DNA of 64,000 nt from an uncultured Raoultella sp. (lineage in GTDB: Bacteria; Pseudomonadota; Gammaproteobacteria; Enterobacterales; Enterobacteriaceae): contig CAAEVH010000056.1 of the NCBI GenBank assembly GCA_900759445.1, positions 62,001-126,000 on the forward strand, read 5' to 3'. This document shows positions 35,874 to 45,405 of this stretch, in pieces. A program made the translations under genes and the position numbers. Every line of letters starts with the position of its first letter. Positions within the stretch are counted from its first letter, which is position 1. The notes under the pieces are model-generated. The model saw only the letters and a list, made by a program, of their open reading frames with translations. It had not been told where the DNA came from and did no database searches.

Positions 35874-36485
35874 TTATTTCAGCTGGCTGCAGAATAGCAG
35901 GATGGCTATCGCCACCATCATCGCTCCGGAGGTCATGCTGACTCTTCTTGCCACCTCTGGCCGGTGGGTTAATAGCCTTTTTGACCCGTAGCCAACCAGG
36001 AAATAGATCAGTGTACAGGTCAACAGGTGAATGCTTCCCAGGGCCGACATTTGCAGCGCAACCGGCCAGCGACCTGCAGGATCGGTAAATTGTGGCAACA
36101 GGGCGAGGAATAAGAGAAAGACTTTTGGATTCAGCCCGCTAATACATAACCCTTTTAGCGCCCAACGGTTCCAGCTTCCGGCCTGCCGTGTTGCGGCGCC
36201 AGGCGTGGCGGGGTGACGCAAAATCGCGATCCCCAGCCACAGCAGATAGGCTGCGCCCAGCAGAGTGATCAGCGACAGCACCAGCGGGTGGCCGGTGACG
36301 GCTACGCCGATCCCGGCGATCACGATAATGGCCGCCAGCAGATGCCCGGACATCAGTCCGATCACCGCAGGAAGCACCCGTTGTCCGTGGATGCCGGCGC
36401 TAATGGTATAGGCCCAGTCGGCACCGGGGGTGATGATCAGCAGGAAGGAGACAACCCAGAACCCGGCGATAAAACTCATCTCCAT
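35874..36485 (-). CDS. LysE/RhtB-family amino-acid exporter
   Basis: 203 residues, about six membrane segments. The family signature FLLIITPGADWAYTISAGIHGQRVLPAVIGLMSG is at the N-terminus and ISGLNPKVFLLFLALLPQFTDP mid-protein. It exports an amino acid or analog. Divergent from an Lrp/AsnC regulator 151 bases away that probably controls it. Confidence 0.88.
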   Translation of the reverse strand: MEMSFIAGFWVVSFLLIITPGADWAYTISAGIHGQRVLPAVIGLMSGHLLAAIIVIAGIGVAVTGHPLVLSLITLLGAAYLLWLGIAILRHPATPGAATRQAGSWNRWALKGLCISGLNPKVFLLFLALLPQFTDPAGRWPVALQMSALGSIHLLTCTLIYFLVGYGSKRLLTHRPEVARRVSMTSGAMMVAIAILLFCSQLK

Positions 36486-36636
36486 GACCGGCTCTCTCCA
36501 CCGTGTTTCAAGGTATTGCGCATAACGATCTCCCGTCCGTATCCGTGTGCTGTAGAGGAAAAGAATATCGGGATTTCCGGGAAATAAGTTTTCAATGTTA
36601 TGCTTAAAACCTCCTGTTTAAGAGAAAATCTTCCAA

Positions 36637-37110
36637 ATGGATAGCATAGATCGAAAAATTATTGCTGAGCTGCAATCCGATGGTCGTCTGTCGATTACCG
36701 AGTTGGCTGAACGGGTCAATTTGAGCCTCTCTCCCTGTCATCGACGGCTGCGGGCGTTAGAGCAGGATGGGGTTATTACCGGCTATCGGGCCAACCTCGA
36801 TCCCCTGAAAATGGGCTTTAATTTCCTGGCCATCGTGTTTGCGACCTTAAAAGAGGGTGATAAAAAAGCGGTGAGCGCGTTTGAAGAGGCGGTTGAAGAG
36901 ATCCCCCAGATCGTGCTGGCTCAGCGGCTGTTTGGCGATCCGGACTATCTGATGCACGTGGTCACCCGGGATCTCCCGGCGTTTCAAAAACTCTATGATG
37001 ACAAGCTCTCGGCGATGCCCGGCGTGCAGCATTTGCGATCGACGCTGGTGATGAAAACCGTGGTCCAGGATCGCCCCTTTCCCCTGGAAAGCTTAAACCT
37101 GACGCGTTGA
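36637..37110 (+). CDS. Lrp/AsnC-family regulator
   Basis: 157 residues. N-terminal HTH (IDRKIIAELQSDGRLSITELAERVNLSLSPCHRRLRALEQDGVITGYRA) and C-terminal RAM/AsnC ligand domain. It most likely senses an amino acid and controls the divergent LysE-type exporter. Confidence 0.9.
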   Translation: MDSIDRKIIAELQSDGRLSITELAERVNLSLSPCHRRLRALEQDGVITGYRANLDPLKMGFNFLAIVFATLKEGDKKAVSAFEEAVEEIPQIVLAQRLFGDPDYLMHVVTRDLPAFQKLYDDKLSAMPGVQHLRSTLVMKTVVQDRPFPLESLNLTR

Positions 37111-37219
37111 TCCGCCCGCAGGCAGGCCGGCATTGCTGATAAGGGGGGAGGCGTTGCGCTGAATCTCAAGGGCAGGGGAAGGCGGGCGCGGTAACCACGC
37201 CTGCCCGTTCGCGCTTAAC

Positions 37220-37465
37220 TTACCATTTTTCGTCGCGCGCATCCTGGCGGCCATCGCGGCGGTTATCGCGTTTATCCTGGCGGCAGCTGGCGTTGCTTTG
37301 ATTGTTATCTCTGACGCACTGCTGTTTGGCATCGCGTCCGCCCTGGCGTGAATCCTGGCGGATGTCGCGTGAGTCCTGACGGTTATCACTGCGGTAAGTC
37401 GCCTGAGCCGAGAGGGTCGGCAGCAACAGCGCTGCGGTAACCAGAGTGAGAATGAGTTTTTTCAT
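37220..37465 (-). CDS. Small secreted Arg/Asp/Gln-rich repeat protein
   Basis: 81 residues. Clear signal peptide MKKLILTLVTAALLLPTLSAQA, then a mature part built from repeats of RQDSRD / RDNRRDGRQDARD type with two Cys (KQQCVRD, ASCRQDK), so one disulfide is possible. Alternating Arg and Asp give a highly charged, probably extended chain. I know of no function. AAGGC lies upstream as ribosome binding site. Monocistronic, between the Lrp gene and the transporter of the iac region. Confidence 0.75.
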   Translation of the reverse strand: MKKLILTLVTAALLLPTLSAQATYRSDNRQDSRDIRQDSRQGGRDAKQQCVRDNNQSNASCRQDKRDNRRDGRQDARDEKW

Positions 37466-37683
37466 AAATATTGCCTTTCTGATAAACCAAACATACTGAT
37501 ATATGAATAATAATTAGGCGTTATTGTGGCGTGGATATATTTTTTATCTCTCGGCAATAAGTGCCTGTTTATCCATTGTTTTGTTTAAAATTAAATTTAT
37601 CAGAGCGGCGGCAGGCGTTAGCCTCAGCCGGCGGTTCGGGTTGCCGGATCAGCGCGCATCCCTGCGGACCGATCCGCGGATGT

Positions 37684-38997
37684 TTACAGCGCTGGCTGCT
37701 GTTGGCGCGGCGTCGCGGGCTGACGAATACTGAACAGCGCCACCAGGGCCAGCAATGCAAAGGCCAGCAGCATCAGCGCCACGGGGACGTAGCTGTCCCA
37801 TTTCATTAAAAATGCGACCGCCAGCATCGGGCTTATCCCGCCGGAGATAACGGCGCCAATCTCGTGGCCCAGCGCCAGACCGGTATAACGGACTTCTACC
37901 GGAAACAGTTCCACCATCATGCACGGCTGGGCGGCGATCATCGCCCCGTGACATATCGGTAGCGCCAGCAGCATCGCCAGCAAAATCGCCGGGAAGCTAT
38001 GCATGTGTAGCAGCCAGAAGAACGGGAAGGCGACCAGCGCCATGCCCGTCACGCCAATATAGTAGAGCGTTTTCCTGCCGATACGGTCCGACAGCCAGCC
38101 CCAGCCGAGAATCGTGGCGATCTCCACCGTCATGGCAATGGTCACGGCGGCGATCACCTGGCTGGTCTCAATGCCGATATGTTTGCAATAGACGACGGAA
38201 AAGGTGAAAAAGATGTAGACCGCGCCGTTTTCCGCCAGCCGCAGACCAATGGCCTGCAAGATCGCTTTCGGGTGATGTTTAAAGGCGCTGAGCACCGGCA
38301 GCTGTATCTCCGTGGACTCATTTTTTCGGGCGACAAACTCGGCATTTTCCTCAATGTTGCGCCGGATATAGACGCCGACCAGAAAGATAAACAGGCTCAG
38401 CAGGAAAGGGATGCGCCACGCCCAGGCCAGCACATCGTCCTGCGGCAGCAGCTGCACCAGATAAAAAGCCAGCGAAGAGAGTACAAATCCGCCGGACACC
38501 CCCACCTGGCTCCAGGCGGTGTAGTAGCCTTTTTGCTGCGCCGGGGCATTCTCACTCAGCATCAGGACGCCGCCGCCCCATTCGCCGCCGGAGGCGACGC
38601 CCTGGATAAAACGCAAGGTAATCAGGGCGATCGGCGCCAGAATACCGATGTGTTCATAGGTTGGCAGCAGACCAATCAGAAAGGTACTGGCGCCCATTAA
38701 CGTCAGGGTGATGATCAGGGTCATTTTACGGCTGTATTTATCCCCGAGATGACCAAAGGCGATGCCGCCCAGCGGCCTGGCGATAAAGCCGATGGCAAAA
38801 CCGGAAAAGGCCAGAAAGGCCCCGAGCAGCGGATCATCGGTTGCCGGAAAGAACAGGGGACCGAAGACCAGCGCCGCCGCCGTGCCGTAAAGGAAAAAGT
38901 CATACCATTCCAGGGAGTTACCCAGAAAAGAGCCGATAATCAATTTGCGCATTGATTGGGGAGTGCTCACCGGCGTATCGCTTGCAGTTCCAGACAT
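37684..38997 (-). CDS. MHS-family MFS symporter, candidate indole-3-acetate importer
   Basis: 437 residues from the ATG at 38997 (GGAG upstream; the longer frame is unsupported). Signature features of the metabolite:H+ symporter family: GSFLGNSLEWYDFFLYGTAAALVFGPLFFP and RPLGGIAFGHLGDKYSRKMTL, and a 'GVASGGEWGGGVLMLSENAP' loop. Such carriers import organic acids and aromatic acids. It lies directly downstream of iacG on the same strand (113 bases), so uptake of indole-3-acetate or an intermediate is the natural guess, but specificity is not shown. Confidence 0.82.
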   Translation of the reverse strand: MSGTASDTPVSTPQSMRKLIIGSFLGNSLEWYDFFLYGTAAALVFGPLFFPATDDPLLGAFLAFSGFAIGFIARPLGGIAFGHLGDKYSRKMTLIITLTLMGASTFLIGLLPTYEHIGILAPIALITLRFIQGVASGGEWGGGVLMLSENAPAQQKGYYTAWSQVGVSGGFVLSSLAFYLVQLLPQDDVLAWAWRIPFLLSLFIFLVGVYIRRNIEENAEFVARKNESTEIQLPVLSAFKHHPKAILQAIGLRLAENGAVYIFFTFSVVYCKHIGIETSQVIAAVTIAMTVEIATILGWGWLSDRIGRKTLYYIGVTGMALVAFPFFWLLHMHSFPAILLAMLLALPICHGAMIAAQPCMMVELFPVEVRYTGLALGHEIGAVISGGISPMLAVAFLMKWDSYVPVALMLLAFALLALVALFSIRQPATPRQQQPAL

Positions 38998-39110
38998 CAC
39001 ATCTACTCCAGTACAGGTGAAAAGAGGGCGCCGACGAGCTGGCGCCATGATGCAACCCGAAGCTTATGGGGCGGCATTATGCGATAGGGTATTTTTCGTC
39101 AGGGTGAACC

Positions 39111-39605
39111 TTAGCGGTACGGCTGCGCGCTAAGGGTATGGAACTGGCGATTGAACCACACCAGCCCGTCGCCGGCCTGGTGATGACGAATCTGTCTGAC
39201 CTCGCAATAAAACACGCTGTGACTGCCCACTTCATGGCTGGTGGATAGGGTGCAGTCGATGCTGGCGACGGCAGTAGCCAGCACCGGCGAACCGGTTTCC
39301 AGCGTCAGCCACTGCTCGTGTAAAAAACGCTCTTCCGAACGCAGCTGGCTATTGGCGAAGATAGCGGACAGGTTTTGATGCTGACCAGAGAGCACGTTGA
39401 CGCACAGCACGCCGTTCTCTTTAAATTTGGCATGGGCGAAAGAAGAACGGTTCATACAGACCAGTAGCGTGGGGGGGGAATCGGTGACGCTGCATACGGC
39501 GGAGGCGGTAAAGCCAAAGCGGCCTGCCGGGCCATCGGTGGTGATAATGGTGATGGCGCTGCCCAGCTGTGCCATGGCGTTACGGAAATCAGATGTCAGG
39601 TTCAT
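39111..39605 (-). CDS. iacG: IacG, flavin reductase of indole-3-acetate catabolism
   Basis: 164 residues. HpaC/flavin-reductase-like split-barrel: MNLTSDFRNAMAQLGSAITIITTDGPAGRFGFTASAVCSVTDSPPTLLVCMNRSS, and the C-terminal GSHSVFYCEVRQI. It supplies reduced flavin to the IacA monooxygenase. I used the ATG at 39605. Last gene of the iacHABICDEFG order. Confidence 0.82.
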   Translation of the reverse strand: MNLTSDFRNAMAQLGSAITIITTDGPAGRFGFTASAVCSVTDSPPTLLVCMNRSSFAHAKFKENGVLCVNVLSGQHQNLSAIFANSQLRSEERFLHEQWLTLETGSPVLATAVASIDCTLSTSHEVGSHSVFYCEVRQIRHHQAGDGLVWFNRQFHTLSAQPYR

Positions 39606-39616
39606 AGCAGTATCCG

Positions 39617-40585
39617 TTATTTCAGTTTGACGTATTCGAAGCTTTCGATAACCAGCCGGGGCGTTTTGGCCCGCGAACAGCACAGCAGAATCTGGTCGTT
39701 ATCTTCGCGTTCTTCATCGGTTAAATACTCGTCGCGGTGATCCGGCACGCCGCTGCACACATTGGCGAGACAGGTTCCGCAGACCCCCTGTTCGCAGGAG
39801 ACTTTGACCTTGATCCCCGCTTTCTGCAGCGCGGCGACAATGGTTTCGTCCTCCCCGACGGTAACGGTGACGCCCAGCCCGGGGACATCGACGGTAAAGC
39901 TGGCGCCGCCGGTTTCCACTTCCCGGTTAAAAAACTCCTGATGCAGTCGTTCGGGTGGATAACCGCAGCCGCGCGCCGCATCGGCGATCCCGTCCATAAA
40001 CCCTTCCGGGCCGCAGACGTAAACGTGAGCGGCGGCGTGGTGCGGGGCCAGCACCTCGTGAGGACGGATTTTTTGCCCTTCCTCGCTGATGTGCAGATGG
40101 ACGCGGTCGCTAAAAGGGCAATCCGCCAGCTCGTGCAAAAAGGCCATCCCGTCGCGGCGCCGCCCGCAATAATGGATAGCGAAAGATTTTCCGGCGCGGA
40201 ACAGCGTATCCGCCATCGCCAGCATCGGCGTAATCCCGATCCCGCCGCCAATCAGCAGGCTGTGGCTGGCATCCATCTCAAGCGCAAACAGATTGCGCGG
40301 CGGGCCGATGGTCACCGTGGCGCCGACCTGGAGCCGATGCGCCGCCAGCGATCCTCCGCGCGATGTCCGATCCTTGAGAATGCCCAGGCGATACTGCTGC
40401 GGGTGATGAGGGCTGCCGCACAGTGAATACTGGCGGACGATCTCCTCCCCGAGATAGAGATCGATATGCGCCCCGGCGCTAAATGGCGGCAGGGGCGCGC
40501 CGTCCAGCGAGGTCAGGGTCAGGACCACCACATCGGTGCCCTGGATTTCGCGTTCTGCGACGCGTACGGTCAGTGTTTCAGCCAT
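39617..40585 (-). CDS. iacF: IacF, ferredoxin reductase (VanB-type) for the IacCD oxygenase
   Basis: 322 residues. FMN/FAD domain (RQYSLCGSP), NAD domain (LLIGGGIGITPMLAMADTL) and C-terminal plant-type 2Fe-2S domain (CEQGVCGTCLANVC … LLCC). PDR/VanB family. It passes electrons from NAD(P)H to the Rieske centre of IacC. 11 bases before iacG. Confidence 0.82.
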   Translation of the reverse strand: MAETLTVRVAEREIQGTDVVVLTLTSLDGAPLPPFSAGAHIDLYLGEEIVRQYSLCGSPHHPQQYRLGILKDRTSRGGSLAAHRLQVGATVTIGPPRNLFALEMDASHSLLIGGGIGITPMLAMADTLFRAGKSFAIHYCGRRRDGMAFLHELADCPFSDRVHLHISEEGQKIRPHEVLAPHHAAAHVYVCGPEGFMDGIADAARGCGYPPERLHQEFFNREVETGGASFTVDVPGLGVTVTVGEDETIVAALQKAGIKVKVSCEQGVCGTCLANVCSGVPDHRDEYLTDEEREDNDQILLCCSRAKTPRLVIESFEYVKLK

Positions 40586-40609
40586 CTTTCTTCTCCACCC
40601 TGACAGGGC

Positions 40610-41350
40610 TTAACGCATATAGATGCCGCCGTTGATATCCCAGGTCGCCCCGGTGATAAAGGTGGCGGACGGATCGGCCAGGAGTTCTACCGCGCGGGCG
40701 ACCAGCAGCGGATCGCCCAGGCGTTTCATCGGGATCATTTCCAGCAGCGCCGGCATTTTTTCTTCCGGCACCGCCGCATGAACGGACGGTAAATCGAGCG
40801 GGCCGGGGGCAATGGCGTTGACGCTGATCCCGGCGGCGCTCAGCGCGCGGGCAAACACTTTCGTCAGCGTCAGGATGCCGCCTTTCGAGGCCGCATAATG
40901 GGCGCCGGAGGCGGTGCCACCGTTTTGTCCCGCCAGCGAGGCGAGATTGATAATGTTGCCCTGTCGGCGTTGACTAAAATAACGGCCGACAATCTGACAG
41001 CCGAGAAAGGTGCCCCGCAGATTGGTGCTGGTGACGCGATCGAACTCCTCTACGGAGATCTCCATGATCGGCGTGGTCAGCGTGAGCGCCGCGTTGTTAA
41101 CCAGCACATCCAGCCCGCCAAATCGTTCGTCGATCCACGCCAGCGCAGCGTGAAAGTGTTCGGGTTCGCGGATATCCAGCGCCAGGGGCAGCAGGCGCTG
41201 CCCCTCGGCATCGATCTGCCGGGCGCCCTCGCCCGCGGCGTCGATGGCGATATCCGCCATCGCCACCTGATAACCCAGCTGCCACAGATGGCGGCTAATC
41301 GTCAGCCCGAGGCCGCTGCCGGCGCCGGTTATGAGTACGGTTCTTGTCAT
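40610..41350 (-). CDS. iacE: IacE, short-chain dehydrogenase of indole-3-acetate catabolism
   Basis: 246 residues. TGAGSGLG nucleotide motif, NNAA, catalytic Ser and YxxxK (HYAASKGGI), C-terminal TWDINGGIYMR. Start at 41350. From published work on iac enzymes, IacE reduces the product of IacA to dioxindole-3-acetate. Seven bases after iacD. Confidence 0.82.
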   Translation of the reverse strand: MTRTVLITGAGSGLGLTISRHLWQLGYQVAMADIAIDAAGEGARQIDAEGQRLLPLALDIREPEHFHAALAWIDERFGGLDVLVNNAALTLTTPIMEISVEEFDRVTSTNLRGTFLGCQIVGRYFSQRRQGNIINLASLAGQNGGTASGAHYAASKGGILTLTKVFARALSAAGISVNAIAPGPLDLPSVHAAVPEEKMPALLEMIPMKRLGDPLLVARAVELLADPSATFITGATWDINGGIYMR

Positions 41351-41357
41351 TGCAGCC

Positions 41358-41837
41358 TCACAGGATGTAGCCAATGCTATGCAGATAATCGTCGCCGTTA
41401 ATCAGCCGGATGACCTTCTGCGCGATAAGAAAGCGCTCGCCCTGCGGCACCAGGGTGTAGCTCAGGTCGGCGACGTAATGGTGTTCTTTGCCTTTGCGGT
41501 ACTCATACAGAAACTGGGCGCAGCGGATCTCGACACGCTGGTCGCTGGCCTCGATCAGGCGGTGGCGGCCGGTCATGCGGATGGTACGTGCGCGGGGTGT
41601 CGTCGAGATCGACTCGCCGCTGTACAGACGATGGACGCGCTTCTCGCGCATGGCCTGGTTGTCATAGGCGTAATTCAGCGCGTTGGCGAAATCGGTCGTC
41701 TGCCGATCGACAGGAATGATGTACATTCCCTGCGGCTGCCACAGCGCCAGCCACTCACGGAATTCGCCCTGGTCGAGCAGGTCCGCCTCCTGATTAATAA
41801 AGTGAATGGCGGCGGTTAAGGTCCGTTGTGCGCTCAT
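41358..41837 (-). CDS. iacD: IacD, beta subunit of the ring-hydroxylating dioxygenase
   Basis: 159 residues from the ATG at 41837, which overlaps the iacC stop by four bases (ATGA at 41834-41837). Features of the NTF2-like beta subunit: AIHFINQEADLLDQGEFREWLALW, RTIRMTGRHRLIEASDQRVEIRCAQFLYEYR. It stabilises the IacC trimer. Tight coupling to iacC supports equal expression. Confidence 0.85.
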   Translation of the reverse strand: MSAQRTLTAAIHFINQEADLLDQGEFREWLALWQPQGMYIIPVDRQTTDFANALNYAYDNQAMREKRVHRLYSGESISTTPRARTIRMTGRHRLIEASDQRVEIRCAQFLYEYRKGKEHHYVADLSYTLVPQGERFLIAQKVIRLINGDDYLHSIGYIL

Positions 41838-43141
41838 TTTTGCCCCCGGTTTTCTGCGGTCATGTACTTTTTCCACTGCTGATAGGCGGCACGCATGCCG
41901 GTTTCGGCGCTGACGTCGCTGCGCAGCCCATCGGCGGTGCGCGTCTCTCCAGGCAGGCCGCGATTGAGCATGATCCACAGATCGTTGCCCGCGCCGCCGC
42001 CGCGCTGGACGCGCTCCCAGGCTTCAGAATCATCCGGCGTGCCAAAGCCCATTGGCCCCTGGAAGTGTTCATGCATCCGCAGTCGCGCCTGGTTGGCAAT
42101 CGCCGGGCCATCTTTCATCGTCAGCACCACGTGGTGGATTTCGGTCTCTTGCACCGAGACGGGTTGCAGCACGCGAAAGAACGCCATCGAGCAGGCAACG
42201 TTGGGGAACAGGTTCAGGTTGAAGCCGCTGCCGCCCACTGCGCGGACGATGCGGCGCACCTGCTGCTCTTCGTGACCCTCTTCGCGCAGCGCCTGAGCCA
42301 GTTCAAGGAAGCGATCCGGCACCGGCGCATCGAGATTCTCTTCAAGGTCAATCAGTTCCGGGATCATCACCATCACGCTGTGGCCGTTCCCGAGGTCTTC
42401 GACAAAACCTTTGCCGTCAACGAAGTTGAGCATCTCTTCCGTCTGCTTATCGACGGAGCTCAGGAAGGACTTATGTACGACGGGAAAGTGATAGCCATCG
42501 GTGGTATTTTCCAGCTGAATCTTCCAGTTGCCGGGGAAGCGGAAGCGGTGGGCGGTGGTGGCCTGCAGCGGGTAGCCGGCCCCTTGTTTCATAAACAGAT
42601 CCATCCACTTCATGGCCGGTCCGAGGAAATCGGTCAGCGGTTCCATCTGTCGGTTGAAGGTGGCGAAAATCATCCCCGCGTAGCTTTCGCTGCGTAGGCG
42701 CACCATGCCGAGCTGCTCTTTCTCCAGGGTATCGCCATAGCTTTCCGGATGCGGTACGCCGCGCAGGGCACCGTCGAGACCGTAACCCCAGCCGTGATAC
42801 GGGCAGACAAAGCTGTTGGTTTTGCCGCTGCGGTGTTCGCAGACGGTGGCGGCGCGGTGGCGACAGCGGTTCAGCAGGACGTTGATATTGCCTTTGCGAT
42901 CGCGTACCACGATGACCGGCTGCGTTCCGACCATGGAGGACTTAAAGCTGCCCGCGTCGGGGACTTCACTTTCGTGCCCGACCCAGACCCAGGTCTGGTT
43001 AAAAATCTTCTCAATCTCCAGGGCGAAAATGTCGCCGGAGGTGTATAGCGAGGTATGAACCCGGTCGGACTGAACCAGGGCGCCTAGCGTGGCGGCGTCG
43101 TAGCCGCTCTCAATATTTTTTACCGGAATACATTCAGACAT
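41834..43141 (-). CDS. iacC: IacC, Rieske dioxygenase alpha subunit
   Basis: 435 residues. Rieske centre C93-x-H95 … C113-x2-H116 (NRCRHRAATV and CPYHGWGY). Mononuclear iron site in ENTTDGYHFPVVH (H218, H223). It is the catalytic subunit that attacks the indole-derived ring in the later steps toward catechol. Followed by iacD with a 4-base overlap. Confidence 0.88.
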   Translation of the reverse strand: MSECIPVKNIESGYDAATLGALVQSDRVHTSLYTSGDIFALEIEKIFNQTWVWVGHESEVPDAGSFKSSMVGTQPVIVVRDRKGNINVLLNRCRHRAATVCEHRSGKTNSFVCPYHGWGYGLDGALRGVPHPESYGDTLEKEQLGMVRLRSESYAGMIFATFNRQMEPLTDFLGPAMKWMDLFMKQGAGYPLQATTAHRFRFPGNWKIQLENTTDGYHFPVVHKSFLSSVDKQTEEMLNFVDGKGFVEDLGNGHSVMVMIPELIDLEENLDAPVPDRFLELAQALREEGHEEQQVRRIVRAVGGSGFNLNLFPNVACSMAFFRVLQPVSVQETEIHHVVLTMKDGPAIANQARLRMHEHFQGPMGFGTPDDSEAWERVQRGGGAGNDLWIMLNRGLPGETRTADGLRSDVSAETGMRAAYQQWKKYMTAENRGQK

Positions 43142-43202
43142 TGCTTAATCTCCTGAGTCTCGGTGATGCTTCAGTGGGCAGATGTATCGACTGCGCGCTG
43201 AA

Positions 43203-43730
43203 TCATTCCGGGGACCGCGTAGCGTCGGGTACGGGTAAATCCACCGGCGAGTGCCAGTAATCCACCGGGCGACTCAATAAGTTACGGGTGGTGAAATGGT
43301 CTATGAGCCAGCGTTCGCCTGCTTTTTTAAAGCGAATCACCAACTCTGCGCTGTTGAGATGCGACCCTCCGGCGCGAAAGGTGGAAACCTGCAACATTTT
43401 CCAGCGCCCAATGGCCTCATTCTCCGCACCAATATCAATATGTTCGGACGTTAAATAATGAACGTTGATGGCAAAGTGTGCGGGCTCGCTAATATAACGA
43501 GCCATCATTTGGGCAATGTTTTTTCGCCCGGAATAACGCCCCAGTTTGTTTTGGTATAAACTGCCGAGGCCTTCCCAGATAGCATCTTCACAAAATAAGT
43601 TCGCAATTTCCTGAGCGATATCCGGATAAGATAAATCGTCACATAAATGCATATATTGACTCATCAGGTTGCGAATTTGATTGGCCGCTTCGAGTTTATC
43701 CAGACGCTGCAGACACTTTTCCAGATTCAT
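43203..43730 (-). CDS. iacI: IacI, SnoaL/NTF2-like protein
   Basis: 175 residues. NTF2-like fold (LCEDAIWEGLG-type cone, here FCEDAIWEGLGSLYQNKLGRYSGRKNIAQMM, then FAINVHYLTSEHIDIG). Matches the SnoaL-like iacI of other iac clusters by position between iacB and iacC. Its exact step is uncertain. Three bases after iacB. Confidence 0.78.
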   Translation of the reverse strand: MNLEKCLQRLDKLEAANQIRNLMSQYMHLCDDLSYPDIAQEIANLFCEDAIWEGLGSLYQNKLGRYSGRKNIAQMMARYISEPAHFAINVHYLTSEHIDIGAENEAIGRWKMLQVSTFRAGGSHLNSAELVIRFKKAGERWLIDHFTTRNLLSRPVDYWHSPVDLPVPDATRSPE

Positions 43731-43733
43731 GAG

Positions 43734-44078
43734 TTACGCCTGAATAATTAATTCGCGCCCGGTTCGGGCTTCAACTTTGCAATATTTCCACAACCGGTCT
43801 GGCCCCGGGCCGACCTGAATGCTGCGGAACAGATTGCAGGCGGCGGTGACGGCGTCAAAATCATGCGCATCGGCGAGGACGTAGGTGGTCCACGGCCAGC
43901 CGGTAGACGGCCCGACCATCACCCGATCGTCATCCATATTGCCGATCACCTGAATACCGTCAGTGTGTTCGATACCTTTCATCATCTCGCCAAACGCGGC
44001 CCAGACCTGTTTGCCGACCTCCGGGGTGGCATCGAAAAAGTTTTGATTTACGCCAATACAAAACAGAACGCGGATCAT
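43734..44078 (-). CDS. iacB: IacB, small conserved protein of the iac pathway
   Basis: 114 residues starting MIRVLFCIGVNQNFFDATPEVGKQ. I used the ATG at 44078 because AAGGAG is correctly spaced from it and only one base from the ATG at 44084. No catalytic motif is recognisable; identity is by position after iacA. It may be a small dimeric alpha/beta-barrel enzyme. Confidence 0.75.
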   Translation of the reverse strand: MIRVLFCIGVNQNFFDATPEVGKQVWAAFGEMMKGIEHTDGIQVIGNMDDDRVMVGPSTGWPWTTYVLADAHDFDAVTAACNLFRSIQVGPGPDRLWKYCKVEARTGRELIIQA

Positions 44079-44097
44079 CGTCATACTCCTTAAAGGG

Positions 44098-45264
44098 TTA
44101 TAAATAGCCGGGCAGCGGCGGGTGGCCGAAGAACATATTTCCGGCGTTGATATAGGTCAGTTCGCCCATAAAGGCGTGCTGAGTGATGACCATGGTGTCG
44201 CGGGCGTAGCGCTGGAGCGGGCTGCGCATGGTAATACCGGGCATTCCGGCCAGCCTGAGCGCGCGGGTGGTCACCGATGAAGAGACGCGGGTCACATGCG
44301 TCGATGACAGGCGCAGGGCGTTGATCATCCCTGCATCGGGCTCATCGCCGCGTAAAATGACCTGCCAGACATCGTCGATGGCATCGTAAAACCAGCAGCG
44401 GGCCGAGCGCAGCTCCGCTTCACAGTGGGCAATATCCATCTGCGCAAACTGGCGATCGGCCAGACAGGGGGCGCCGGTGACCGAACTCTGACGTTCGGCG
44501 ATGGTATAGATTTCGGACAGCGCGGCGCGGGCGATGCCCAGCGCCACCACCGAGAGTACCTGCGTCGCCAGCGACAGCACCGGGTAGCGGTAGAGGGCGC
44601 CGTCGAGATTGAGTTCGCCGCCGCGAATAAAGGTCCACTCCTCGGGGACAAACGCCTCCTTGAGCACCACATCATGGCTGCCGGTCCCCGCCAGACCGAC
44701 GGTATTCCACACCGGATCGATGGTGAAGCGACCGGCGGGGAAGACCGCGATACGCGGCAGCGGGCGAGCGGAGCCGTCGTCAGGCAGAATGCCGACGCCA
44801 ATCAGTTCGGCGCCGGTACAGCCGCTGGCGAAGCTCCAGCGCCCGCTGACCTGAAAACCGCCGTCCTGAGCGATGGCCTTCTGCGGGGGAAAAATAGCGC
44901 CGGCAAACACCACGTCCGGGCCGTGGCGATAGATCTCATCCAGCGTACTGAGCGGCAGGCCGCCGAGGTAGAAGGGGTTCATGCCAAAGCTGGCGACCCA
45001 TCCGGCGGAACCGTCGGCGGTGGCGATGGTCTCAATCAACTGACAGAATTCGGCAGGCGAGATTTCATCGCCGCCATATTGCGCGGGCACCAGCGCACGA
45101 TAAACTCCAGCCTGTTTAAAATGCGAAATAATATCGTCAGAGATATAGCGTTGTTGTTCGAACTCCTCGCTGCGCTTTTTTAATTCGCCGAGCAATGCGC
45201 TGAATTCACTATTACTGGCGTACGGGGTCTTTTCCGCACGCAGAGTTGCAGATGGGTTTAACAT
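44098..45264 (-). CDS. iacA: IacA, flavin-dependent indole-3-acetate monooxygenase
   Basis: 388 residues of the acyl-CoA-dehydrogenase / HpaB-like hydroxylase fold: VYRALVPAQYGGDEISPAEFCQLIETIATADGSAGWV, then SGRWSFASGCTGAELIGVG, then a four-helix C-terminal domain. This group includes flavin monooxygenases and not only dehydrogenases. In studied iac systems IacA oxidises indole-3-acetate at the indole ring using reduced flavin from IacG. First committed enzyme; 141 bases after iacH. Confidence 0.85.
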   Translation of the reverse strand: MLNPSATLRAEKTPYASNSEFSALLGELKKRSEEFEQQRYISDDIISHFKQAGVYRALVPAQYGGDEISPAEFCQLIETIATADGSAGWVASFGMNPFYLGGLPLSTLDEIYRHGPDVVFAGAIFPPQKAIAQDGGFQVSGRWSFASGCTGAELIGVGILPDDGSARPLPRIAVFPAGRFTIDPVWNTVGLAGTGSHDVVLKEAFVPEEWTFIRGGELNLDGALYRYPVLSLATQVLSVVALGIARAALSEIYTIAERQSSVTGAPCLADRQFAQMDIAHCEAELRSARCWFYDAIDDVWQVILRGDEPDAGMINALRLSSTHVTRVSSSVTTRALRLAGMPGITMRSPLQRYARDTMVITQHAFMGELTYINAGNMFFGHPPLPGYL

Positions 45265-45405
45265 GCGACTGTGCCTCTTCCAGTTAAATAGAATAAATAT
45301 TTATCTCCGTCATATTGCTGATTGCCGGTGCGCGGGCGATATTTATTTCACTTAGCCATGGAGTGGCCGCGGCACGGTAAAGCAGATTATTCAGGATGTA
45401 TTATT

